In this document: one piece after another, positions 8,976-16,525 of the stretch
Layout: the number at the start of each line of letters is the position of its first letter
How positions within the stretch are numbered: the first letter of the stretch is position 1
Assembly (NCBI RefSeq): GCF_019218885.1
Contig: NZ_JAHUWT010000005.1
Location: 310,001 to 374,000, forward strand
DNA from: Bordetella sp. BOR01
Lineage (GTDB): Bacteria > Pseudomonadota > Gammaproteobacteria > Burkholderiales > Burkholderiaceae_B
Length of the DNA: 64,000 nucleotides
Reading direction: 5' to 3'
Translations under genes and position numbers: made by a program
The notes under the pieces: model-generated
The model's database searches: none
Seen by the model: only the letters and a program-made list of their open reading frames with translations
Told to the model about the DNA's origin: nothing

Positions 8976-10261
8976 GGGTTGGTCTCCGTCTCGACCAGCA
9001 TCGCGCCGCCTTGTCCTCCGCCGATGCAGATGGCCGCCATGCCACGTTGCAAGCCGCGGGCCCGCAATGCCTGCAGCAAATGCAGCACGATGCGTGCACC
9101 GGATGCGCCTACCGGGTGGCCCAGCGCGATGGCACCGCCATCGACATTGAGGCGGTTCTGGTCCAGGGGGCCCCAGGCGCCGGAGCCCAGGTGTTCGCGG
9201 CAATAAGATTCATCTTCCCATGCGGCCAGACAGCCAAGTACCTGCGCGGCAAAGGCCTCGTTGATCTCCCACAAGTCCAGATCGTTCAGCGCCAGCCCGT
9301 GCCGCTGCAGGATGGGCGTGGCCGCGTGCACCGGCCCCAGGCCCATCTGCGCAGGATCCAGGCCGGCCCACTGCGAATCGACGATGCGCCCCAGCGGGCG
9401 CAGCTTCCAGCGCCGCACGGCGTCTTCGGACGCAAGCAGCAGCAGGGCGGCACCATCGGTGACCTGCGAACTGTTGCCGGCCGTGATATTGCCCCATGGT
9501 TTGTCGAATACCGGGCGCAGCTTGGCCAGGCGCTCGGGTGTGGAGTCGTCGCGTACCCCGTCATCGACGGGGTACAGCGTGCCGCGCGCGTCGATCAGCG
9601 GCACGATCTCGTGCAGCGCGCCCGCGACGCGGGCCGCCAGCACGCGTGTGTGGCTGCGCGCGGCATAGGCATCCATCGCGCTGCGGCTGATGCCGAAACG
9701 GGTGGCCAGGTTTTCCGCCGTCTGCCCCATCGACAGGCCCACGACTGGATCAGTCAGCCCTTTGAGCAATCCGATGACGGGCGCCAGGCCGCGCCACGGG
9801 AAGCCGCGTAGCGCGGCCAGCCGGGCGCCCGCGCCACGGGTGGTGCTCCAGCGTGCCAGCCAGCGCGTCATGTCGTCGGACACGAGCAGGGGCGCGCGCG
9901 ACAGGGCGTCGACGCCGCCGGCCAGCACCAGCGAGGCGCGGCCGGTATGAATATTGGCGATGGCGGAGTCCAGCGCCTGCATGCCCGAAGCGCAGTTGCG
10001 CATGACGGTCCAGCCCGGTACGCGATGGCCGCAGCCCAGCCGCAAGGCGATGACCCGGCCGATATTGACTTCTTCGGGTGACGGCGCGGCGCATCCGACG
10101 ATGACCTCGTCCAGGTCGCCTGGGGCGAAGGGCTGGCGCAGCAGCAGGGCGCGGCCCGCCTGTACGGCCAGGTCGGCCGCCGAGAACGGCCCCGGCGCGT
10201 TGCGCGCCTTCAGGAAGGGGCTGCGCGCACCGTCCACGACATAGATGGGGGCGTGTGCCAT
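8972..10261 (-). CDS. Acetyl-CoA C-acyltransferase (thiolase), FadI-like
   Basis: A thiolase of 429 residues with a complete active site: Cys90 in MRNCASGMQA, His382 in GHPVGASG and Cys412 in CIGGGQGG. The length and the CIGGGQGG terminus resemble FadI/trifunctional beta-subunits more than the 390-residue FadA type. The ATG at 10261 follows an AAGGAAA ribosome-binding site and lies 9 bp after the FadE stop. Its stop overlaps the start of the FadB/FadJ-type gene by four bases, so alpha and beta subunits are translationally coupled. Confidence 0.94.
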   Translation of the reverse strand: MAHAPIYVVDGARSPFLKARNAPGPFSAADLAVQAGRALLLRQPFAPGDLDEVIVGCAAPSPEEVNIGRVIALRLGCGHRVPGWTVMRNCASGMQALDSAIANIHTGRASLVLAGGVDALSRAPLLVSDDMTRWLARWSTTRGAGARLAALRGFPWRGLAPVIGLLKGLTDPVVGLSMGQTAENLATRFGISRSAMDAYAARSHTRVLAARVAGALHEIVPLIDARGTLYPVDDGVRDDSTPERLAKLRPVFDKPWGNITAGNSSQVTDGAALLLLASEDAVRRWKLRPLGRIVDSQWAGLDPAQMGLGPVHAATPILQRHGLALNDLDLWEINEAFAAQVLGCLAAWEDESYCREHLGSGAWGPLDQNRLNVDGGAIALGHPVGASGARIVLHLLQALRARGLQRGMAAICIGGGQGGAMLVETETNP

Positions 10262-10270
10262 GGTGTTTCC

Positions 10271-12652
10271 TTAGCCTGGGATGCCGGACGGCATGAGGGT
10301 TTCCTGTGCGGCTTTGCGCTGCGCGCCGGGCTGCACGGCGCCGGTTACGCCGTAGTCGAACGGAAAATCATCGACCCGGATCACCTGGTCGCGCAGCGCA
10401 TCGCGGCGCTTGATCTGTTCGTAGTCGTGGCGATCCAGACCGCCGGCGGCATAGGCCGCGTCTGCCAGGTCGCGCACATTGGCTTGCGGGTCGCCTGCCA
10501 GGGCGCCGGTTTTCTCGTAGGCACGCAGGCGGGCATCGGCTGCTTCAGCCGCCAGCGTCGCGGCCAGGGCAAGTTCCAGTGCGCCGACGGGTTCGTCGGC
10601 CGTGGCCGGCAAATGGCAACTGGCGGTAAGACGGTCGCGTGCGGCGCCAGGCTCGGTAAGCAGCCGGGCAACCTGTTGGCCAAGCAGATCGCAAGGTGCA
10701 TGTTGCGGCGGTCCCCAAGGGAAAAGCAGGCGGCGTAGTCCCCAGCCTACAGAACGCTGGGGCAGGTTGTCCAGCACGCCGTTGAAAGCTTCTTGCAGCC
10801 GCTGCAGCGCATCTTGCAGCGACCAGTGCGCCAGCGGGGCATCGGCGGCTTGCCGTCCTTCGTCTTCGAAGCGCTTGAGCACCGCCGAGGCCAGGTACAT
10901 TTGCGACAGGATATCGCCCAGCCGCGCCGACAGCCGCTCGCGGCGCTTCAGGCTGCCGCCCAGCAACGCCATCGACAGATCGGCCAGCAGGGCAAAGGCG
11001 CAGGCGTAGCGGGACAGTTGGCGGTAATAGCGATGCATGGCGGGTGCAGCGCCCGCCGGAGCCCGCACCAGGCGCGCGCCGGTCAGCGCGTGCCCCAGGG
11101 CGCGCATGCCGTTGCCGGCCACGAAGCCCACGTGGCGCCAGAAAGCCTGGTCGAAGGCCCGCAGCCCGCGCTGGGCATCGCTGTCGCCGGCGGCCTGCAT
11201 TTCGGCCAGCACGTACGGATGGCAGCGGATCGCGCCCTGGCCGAAGATGATCAGGCTGCGCGTCAGGATGTTGGCACCTTCCACCGTGATCCCCACCGGC
11301 ACTTGCTGGTAGGCGCGGCCGAGGAAGTTCGACGGGCCCAGGCAGATGCCCTTGCCGCCAATGACGTCCATGCCGTCGTTGACCACCTGGCGCGCGCGCT
11401 CGGTGATGTGGTACTTCACGATGGCCGATACCACCGAAGGTTTTTCACCCAGGTCGATGGCGCCCGAAGTCATGACGCGCGCGGCGTCCATCAGGTAAGT
11501 GTGGCCGCCGATGCGCGCCAGTGCTTCTTCCACGCCCTCGAAGCGGCCCACCGGCGTGCGGAACTGGCTGCGCACGCGCGCATAGGCGCCCACTGCGCGC
11601 GCCGTCAGCTGCGACATGCCGGTGTTCGATGCCGGCAGCGAGATCGAGCGTCCCGCGGCCAGGCATTCCATCAGCATGCGCCAGCCCTGGCCCGCCATGG
11701 CGGGGCCGCCGATGATGAAATCGAGCGGCATGAAGACATCGGTGCCGCGCGTGGGGCCGTTCATGAACATGGCGTTCAGCGGGAAATGGCGCCGGCCCGT
11801 TTCCACGCCGGGATGGTCGTGCGGCACCAGGGCGCAGGTAATGCCCAGGTCGGCCGCGCCACCCAGCAAGCCGTCCGGGTCGTACAGGCGGAACGCCAGG
11901 CCCAGCAGGGTGCACACCGGCGCCAGCGTGATGTAGCGCTTGTCCCAGGTGACTCGCATGCCCAGCACTTCGCGGCCTTGCCACATGCCCTTGCAGACGA
12001 TGCCGCGGTCGGGAATGGCGGCCGCATCGGAGCCCGCCCACGGACTGGTCAGCGCGAAGGCCGGCACTTCTTCGCCGCGCGCCAGGCGGGGCAGGTAGTG
12101 GTTCTTCTGCTCGTCGGTGCCGTAGTGCAGCAGCAGTTCGGCCGGCCCCAGCGAGTTGGGCACCATTACCGATACGGCCAGCGCCGACGAACGGGTCGAC
12201 AGGCGGGTGACGATCTGCGAATGCGCGTAAGCCGAGAAGCCCAGGCCGCCGTACTGGCGGGGAATGATCATGCCCAGGAAGCCGTTGCGCTTCAGGTATT
12301 CCCAGGTTTCGGCGGACAGGTCGTAGCGCTTCTGGGTGACATCCCAGTCGTCGACCAGGCGGCAGGCTTGTTCGACCTGGTCGTCCAGGAAGCGCTGTTC
12401 GGCGTCGGTCAGGCGCGGCCGGGGCAGGGCCAGCAGGCGGGCCCAGTCGGGGCGGCCGCGGAACAGTTCGCCTTCCCACCAGACCGTGCCGGCTTGCAGC
12501 GCGTCGCGCTCGGTGTCCGACATTGGTGGCAGCACCTTGCGGTAGGCATTGAACAGCGGCCGCGACAGCAGCGCGCGCCGCACCGGCCGCACGCCCAGCA
12601 GCACGGCGATCAGGGCCGCCACAATGCCCGCGGTAAGCAAGAAGCCACTCAT
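10271..12652 (-). CDS. fadE: Acyl-CoA dehydrogenase, FadE type
   Basis: Catalyses the FAD-dependent first oxidation of acyl-CoA. At 793 residues it is the long membrane-associated FadE class rather than the 380-residue soluble class. An N-terminal hydrophobic segment (about residues 4-22, GFLLTAGIVAALIAVLLG) is the expected anchor. The acyl-CoA dehydrogenase core follows, with GFLGMIIPRQYGGLGFSA, FALTSPWAGSDAA and VEGANILTRSLIIFGQGA, and the long C-terminal FadE domain is present. It lies 34 bp after the TetR regulator gene as the first enzyme gene of the operon. Electron-transfer flavoprotein genes are not in this window. Confidence 0.95.
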   Translation of the reverse strand: MSGFLLTAGIVAALIAVLLGVRPVRRALLSRPLFNAYRKVLPPMSDTERDALQAGTVWWEGELFRGRPDWARLLALPRPRLTDAEQRFLDDQVEQACRLVDDWDVTQKRYDLSAETWEYLKRNGFLGMIIPRQYGGLGFSAYAHSQIVTRLSTRSSALAVSVMVPNSLGPAELLLHYGTDEQKNHYLPRLARGEEVPAFALTSPWAGSDAAAIPDRGIVCKGMWQGREVLGMRVTWDKRYITLAPVCTLLGLAFRLYDPDGLLGGAADLGITCALVPHDHPGVETGRRHFPLNAMFMNGPTRGTDVFMPLDFIIGGPAMAGQGWRMLMECLAAGRSISLPASNTGMSQLTARAVGAYARVRSQFRTPVGRFEGVEEALARIGGHTYLMDAARVMTSGAIDLGEKPSVVSAIVKYHITERARQVVNDGMDVIGGKGICLGPSNFLGRAYQQVPVGITVEGANILTRSLIIFGQGAIRCHPYVLAEMQAAGDSDAQRGLRAFDQAFWRHVGFVAGNGMRALGHALTGARLVRAPAGAAPAMHRYYRQLSRYACAFALLADLSMALLGGSLKRRERLSARLGDILSQMYLASAVLKRFEDEGRQAADAPLAHWSLQDALQRLQEAFNGVLDNLPQRSVGWGLRRLLFPWGPPQHAPCDLLGQQVARLLTEPGAARDRLTASCHLPATADEPVGALELALAATLAAEAADARLRAYEKTGALAGDPQANVRDLADAAYAAGGLDRHDYEQIKRRDALRDQVIRVDDFPFDYGVTGAVQPGAQRKAAQETLMPSGIPG

Positions 12653-12686
12653 GTTGTTGGGTCTCCGTAGTGCGAGGGTGACAAGG

Positions 12687-13358
12687 TCAGGGTTCTGGAT
12701 GCTGGGGCAGCGGTGCCCGCAGGCCTCCCAGCAGGAAGCTCATCAGGCGCGGCAGCAGCCGTTCGGGGTCGTGCGCCTGTTCAGGGTCGTCCAGGCTCCA
12801 GCCCATGGCCAGGCGCAGCACCTCGGTGCCGACGATGGCGTACGAGGTGGCGCCCAGCATGAACTGGAAGCGCCAGATGACTTCGGCGCGCGGCACATCG
12901 GGCAAGGCCTTGAATAGCGCAGCCTGGTAGCGTTCCATGACGTCGGCATATTCCTCGGCCACCACGGCGCGGATGAAGCCCGTGGGGTCCGTCATGGTGC
13001 GTTCGAGCAGGGGCAGGAAATTCTTGCCGGCATGATCGGGGCTGGCAGCCAGGCGCAGCAGCGTGCCGAAGAACCCGTCGACGATCTGCGAGGCCTTGAG
13101 CGCCTGGCCGTCGGCCTGGGCCTCGAGTTCATCGAGCAGGCGCAGGCGTTCTTGATTCAGGATGGCCAGCCGGCGCTTCAGCACGGCCTGCACCAGGGCT
13201 TCCTTGGAGCCGAAGTGGTAGTTCACCGCCGCCAGGTTGACGCCGGCTTCGCTGGTGATCTGCCGCATCGACGTGCCGTCATGGCCCTGGCGGGCGAACA
13301 GCGCCTCGGCCGTGTCCAGGATGATTTCGCGAGTGGAGGGGGAACTGAGTTCGTTCAT
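12687..13358 (-). CDS. TetR-family regulator, PsrA/FadR-like fatty-acid repressor
   Basis: A 223-residue TetR-family protein. The N-terminal helix-turn-helix (about residues 9-55) contains ILDTAEALFARQGHDGTSMRQIT and then AGVNLAAVNYHFGSKEAL; the latter is nearly the same as the corresponding segment of Pseudomonas PsrA as I remember it. The C-terminal two thirds is the ligand-binding domain. PsrA-type repressors release DNA when they bind long-chain acyl-CoA or fatty acid. It is the first gene of the fad operon, and its promoter carries a PsrA-type inverted repeat at 13372-13387, so it probably represses itself and the whole operon. The exact ligand is unknown from sequence. Confidence 0.9.
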   Translation of the reverse strand: MNELSSPSTREIILDTAEALFARQGHDGTSMRQITSEAGVNLAAVNYHFGSKEALVQAVLKRRLAILNQERLRLLDELEAQADGQALKASQIVDGFFGTLLRLAASPDHAGKNFLPLLERTMTDPTGFIRAVVAEEYADVMERYQAALFKALPDVPRAEVIWRFQFMLGATSYAIVGTEVLRLAMGWSLDDPEQAHDPERLLPRLMSFLLGGLRAPLPQHPEP

Positions 13359-13371
13359 GGCCTGGATTCAT

Positions 13372-13387
13372 TCAAACGTTCGTTTGA
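13372..13387. promoter_or_regulatory. PsrA-type operator controlling the fad operon
   Basis: TCAAACG-TT-CGTTTGA is a perfect 7-bp inverted repeat with a 2-bp spacer, matching the C-AAAC-(N2-4)-GTTT-G form of PsrA sites. It lies 14 to 29 bases upstream of the repressor start codon, so it must overlap or abut the operon promoter. I found no second copy in front of the other fad genes, consistent with a single control point. Confidence 0.75.
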
Positions 13388-13553
13388 GTAGAATTATAGG
13401 CAGGCATCTTTTTCGTGCCAGCCCGCATTAACCCTATAAGACACGTACCCAGGGGGTGATTGCGGCAACTGGGTAACGGTGGCCAAAACCCCAATGCGAG
13501 CCGGGTTGGGCACGGCAAACCGTGGCCGAACGGTTACAGTTCAGGAATATTGC

Positions 13554-13576
13554 GCTGCGGCGAAATGCGGCGCAGC
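13554..13576 (+). promoter_or_regulatory. Hairpin in the leader of the serine acetyltransferase gene
   Basis: GCTGCG (13554-13559) and CGCAGC (13571-13576) can pair around an 11-base loop, ending ten bases before the GAGG ribosome-binding site of the leader ORF. It could modulate access to that site. There is no T-tract, so it is not an intrinsic terminator. Confidence 0.35.
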
Positions 13577-13595
13577 TTATTTGCAGAGGTTTGCC

Positions 13596-13643
13596 ATGTC
13601 CGAATACACAGGGGCGGCCGCGGCCGCGGGGTTGCTGCCATGA
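13596..13643 (+). CDS. Short leader ORF (15 residues) overlapping the serine acetyltransferase start
   Basis: An ATG at 13596 follows the window's clearest local ribosome-binding site (GCAGAGG, 13584-13589, six bases away) and encodes MSEYTGAAAAAGLLP before a TGA that overlaps the next ATG as ATGA (13640-13643). The serine acetyltransferase ATG at 13640 has no good ribosome-binding site of its own, so ribosomes terminating here may restart there. The alternatives are a frameshifted N-terminus of that gene or chance. It has no run of cysteine or serine codons, so classical attenuation is not supported. Confidence 0.45.
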   Translation: MSEYTGAAAAAGLLP

Positions 13644-14596
13644 ATGACTCTTCCCACCTGCCGCCAGCGCACTGGAACCTGGATAGCATCGTATCGGGGC
13701 TGCGGTCGGCTCGCGTCGACTGGCGCGGCCCGCGCGGCCGCCTGCGTGAAGATGCCGGCGATCGCGAGTTTCCGTCGCAGGAAAGCCTGCGCGTCATCGT
13801 GCGGCAACTGTGCGGGGCGCTGTTTCCCATGCGCCTGGGCCCCATCGACCTGCGCGAGGAAGTCGAAGACTTCTACGTGGGGCACACCATAGGCTCGGCG
13901 CTCGATGCCTTGCTGCACCAGGTCTGCCTGGAATTGCACCATATGGGCCGCAATGCGCCCGAAGCCGAACCCGAGGCCAGCCTGCGCGCGCGCGGCGTGC
14001 AGATCGTGCGCCAATTCGGCGCCGCGCTGCCGCACGTGCGGCGCGCGCTCGACCTGGACGTCACCGCCGCCTACCAGGGCGATCCGGCCGCGCACAGCGT
14101 GGACGAAGTGCTGCTGTGCTATCCGGGCGTCAGCGCCATGATCCACCATCGCCTGGCCAGCGTGCTGTACAAGCTGGGCGTGCCCATGCTGGCGCGCATC
14201 GTGGCCGAGATCGCGCATGCCGACACCGGCATCGATATCCATCCGGGCGCCACCATTGGCAAGAGTTTCTTCATCGATCACGGTACCGGCGTGGTTATCG
14301 GCGAAACCGCCATCATCGGCGACCGCGTGCGCCTGTACCAGATGGTGACGCTGGGGGCCAAGCGCTTCCCGCCCGGCCAGAACGGCGAATTGAAGAAGGG
14401 CCTGCCGCGCCACCCCATCATCGAAGACGACGTGGTGATCTATGCCGGTGCCACCATCCTGGGGCGCGTCATCATCGGCCATGGCTCGACCATAGGCGGC
14501 AATGTCTGGCTGACGCGCAACGTGCCTCCCGAAAGCAACGTGACCCAGGCCAGCCTGGTCAGCGACACACCCGATTGCGGCCTGGGCGGCGCGTAG
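13640..14596 (+). CDS. cysE: Serine O-acetyltransferase
   Basis: Transfers acetyl from acetyl-CoA to L-serine, making O-acetylserine for cysteine synthesis. The 318-residue protein is the longer EpsC/CysE form. After an N-terminal helical domain, the left-handed beta-helix appears as DTGIDIHPGATIG, FIDHGTGVVIGETAIIGD and VVIYAGATILGRVIIGHGSTIG, with the catalytic histidines in HPGA and DHGTG. The frame is open upstream to 13460, but that stretch lacks family similarity; I take the ATG at 13640, which overlaps the leader ORF stop. The C-terminus lacks the usual final isoleucine that binds cysteine synthase, ending in DCGLGGA. Confidence 0.9.
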   Translation: MNDSSHLPPAHWNLDSIVSGLRSARVDWRGPRGRLREDAGDREFPSQESLRVIVRQLCGALFPMRLGPIDLREEVEDFYVGHTIGSALDALLHQVCLELHHMGRNAPEAEPEASLRARGVQIVRQFGAALPHVRRALDLDVTAAYQGDPAAHSVDEVLLCYPGVSAMIHHRLASVLYKLGVPMLARIVAEIAHADTGIDIHPGATIGKSFFIDHGTGVVIGETAIIGDRVRLYQMVTLGAKRFPPGQNGELKKGLPRHPIIEDDVVIYAGATILGRVIIGHGSTIGGNVWLTRNVPPESNVTQASLVSDTPDCGLGGA

Positions 14597-14610
14597 CAGG
14601 CGCGCGTCCC

Positions 14611-15492
14611 ATGGACTCCTCGGCAGGCGTACCCGCTGCCCGGCCGGCCCGGGTGCCGGTCGCCCCGGACCTGCAGGCGCTGGGCGATTTCATCGATCGC
14701 CACTCGCGCCTGTTCGTCCTGACGGGCGCGGGCTGCAGCACCGGTTCGGGCATTCCCGATTACCGCGATGCCGACGGCCAGTGGAAGCGCAGCCCGCCCA
14801 TCGATTTCCAGGCCTTCATGGGGCATGCCCATATGCGTGCGCGCTACTGGGCGCGCAGCACCGTGGGCTGGCGCCGTTTCGGCCATGTGCGCCCGAACGC
14901 CGCGCACCGCGCGTTGGCCGCGCTTGAGGCGCAGGGCCGCTTGGTCTTGCTGGTGACACAGAATGTCGATGGCCTGCACCAGGCCGCCGGCACGGGCAAT
15001 GTGCTGGACCTGCATGGCCGGCTGGACGAAGTCCGTTGCATGCGCTGCGATTGGCGCGGCCCGCGGGCGGCCTGGCAGGCCGAGCTGGATGGTCGCAACC
15101 CCGGCTGGGCGGCGCTGGATGCCGCCGATGCGCCGGATGGCGATGCCGATCTGGAAGGTGTGGATTTCGCCAGCTTCGTGGTGCCCGCCTGTCCGCGCTG
15201 CGGCGGCATCGTCAAGCCTGACGTGGTGTTCTTCGGCGAAAGCATTCCTCCCGAGCGCGGCGTGCGCGCGCGCGCCGCGCTCGCCCAGGCCGATGCGGTG
15301 CTGGTGGTGGGCTCGTCGCTGATGGTGCATTCGGGCTACCGCTATGTGCGGGCCGCATCCGAAGACGGGCTGCCCATCGCGGCCCTGAACCTGGGCCGCA
15401 CCCGCGCCGACGACTTGTTCAGCCTGAAGGTGTCCCGGCCCTGTGCTGAGGCACTGGATGCGCTGTATGGTCCTTTTGTCGCGCTACCGTGA
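14611..15492 (+). CDS. SIR2-family NAD-dependent protein deacetylase (sirtuin)
   Basis: A 293-residue sirtuin that would remove acetyl (or other acyl) groups from lysines using NAD. The NAD pocket reads LTGAGCSTGSGIPDYRD near residue 35. TQNVDGLHQAAG and the catalytic histidine in LHGRL follow. Two cysteine pairs, CMRC and CPRC, form the zinc site, and KPDVVFFGESIP and VGSSLMVHSGYR complete the Rossmann fold. The start is the ATG at 14611, 14 bp after the serine acetyltransferase stop, so the genes are probably co-transcribed. The target protein cannot be inferred from sequence. Confidence 0.93.
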   Translation: MDSSAGVPAARPARVPVAPDLQALGDFIDRHSRLFVLTGAGCSTGSGIPDYRDADGQWKRSPPIDFQAFMGHAHMRARYWARSTVGWRRFGHVRPNAAHRALAALEAQGRLVLLVTQNVDGLHQAAGTGNVLDLHGRLDEVRCMRCDWRGPRAAWQAELDGRNPGWAALDAADAPDGDADLEGVDFASFVVPACPRCGGIVKPDVVFFGESIPPERGVRARAALAQADAVLVVGSSLMVHSGYRYVRAASEDGLPIAALNLGRTRADDLFSLKVSRPCAEALDALYGPFVALP

Positions 15493-15588
15493 TCGTTCTA
15501 GGCAAGTGCTTGGCGCGATTGGTTTTTTTGCGGATGGCCCCAAGCTTTCCATAGGGTTGTCCACAGAAACTGGGGATAAGCCGGGCAG

Positions 15589-16437
15589 TCAGGGGGCAGG
15601 AAAGTCGTCGCCCATCAGGGCCCGGCGGGTGGCATGCCAACTGCCCACATCGGGGGCGTACAGCAGGCCGCCGCTACGGTGGGTGGGCTTGTAGGGGCTG
15701 GCATCGAAGTGGGCCGAGAAGCCGCCGGCTTCTCGGTGCAGCAGCCAGCCGGCTGCGTGGTCCCAGGGATCGAGCTTGTTGTACAGCATGACGTGGCAAT
15801 GGCCGCTGGCCGCCATGCGGTATTCGTGCGCCGCACAGCGTAGCGATGCGGTGGCCCCCAGCGCAGCCAGGTTGCCGTTGACGGTGGCGCGCAGCGGCTC
15901 GGGCAGGAAGCCGGTAGCGATCAGGCCGTCCATTTCGTGGGGCGGCGCGGGCTGCGCCACTTTCAGCGGCGTTTGCGTGCCATCGCCAGCTTCGGACCAG
16001 GCCCCTTCGCCGCGCACCGCCATGGCCCAGTCGTGCGCGATGGGGTCGTAGATGATGCCGGCCAGCACGTCGCCGCGATGGCACACCGCGACCATCATGC
16101 CGAACAGCGGCAGCCCCGCCACGAAGTTGCGGGTGCCGTCGATGGGATCGATCAGGAAGGCCAGGTCGGCATCGACCAGCATGTTCAGCAGCGCCGGGTT
16201 ACGCGCCGATGCTTCTTCGCCCACCATGATGGCGCCGGGATGCAGCTTGGCCAGGCGCGCCGCGATATAGCGTTCGGCGGCCTCGTCGGCGTCGGTGACG
16301 AGGTCGCGGGGTGAACTCTTGGTGTGTACGGCGTCGGCCGACAGCCGGCGAAAGCGCGGCATGACTTCAACCTGGGCAGCTTCGGCCAGGATCGCGGCAA
16401 TGCGGCGCGTGTCTTCGCGGGTATAGGACTTGGTCAT
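15589..16437 (-). CDS. Inositol monophosphatase-family protein
   Basis: A 282-residue metal-dependent phosphatase of the IMPase/FBPase superfamily. Motifs present are GEEASARNP (metal-binding glutamates), LIDPIDGTRNFVAGLPLFG (the DPIDGT signature) and WDHAAGWLLHREAGG (the second metal-binding aspartate). The frame is open to 16509, but the ATG at 16437 (MTKSYTRED) is the natural family start. It converges on the sirtuin gene across 96 bp. The substrate could be inositol phosphate, a nucleotide such as PAP, or another sugar phosphate; the window does not decide. Confidence 0.9.
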   Translation of the reverse strand: MTKSYTREDTRRIAAILAEAAQVEVMPRFRRLSADAVHTKSSPRDLVTDADEAAERYIAARLAKLHPGAIMVGEEASARNPALLNMLVDADLAFLIDPIDGTRNFVAGLPLFGMMVAVCHRGDVLAGIIYDPIAHDWAMAVRGEGAWSEAGDGTQTPLKVAQPAPPHEMDGLIATGFLPEPLRATVNGNLAALGATASLRCAAHEYRMAASGHCHVMLYNKLDPWDHAAGWLLHREAGGFSAHFDASPYKPTHRSGGLLYAPDVGSWHATRRALMGDDFPAP

Positions 16438-16478
16438 GCCGGGCTCTTCGGGAAGAGTCGCAAATCTAGCATGATTGT

Positions 16479-16509
16479 GTGTCAGGCACCCCAAGAGGGC
16501 GCCTGACAC
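16479..16509. terminator. Strong hairpin downstream of gabD
   Basis: GTGTCAGGC (16479-16487) pairs with GCCTGACAC (16501-16509). After one mismatch, CCC pairs with GGG, leaving a five-base loop. It lies between the gabD stop and the phosphatase start, both on the minus strand. No T-tract follows on either strand, so it may be a 3'-end stabilising or Rho-assisted element rather than a classical terminator. Confidence 0.45.
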
Positions 16510-16525
16510 CTGCCGGATTGTTGGT

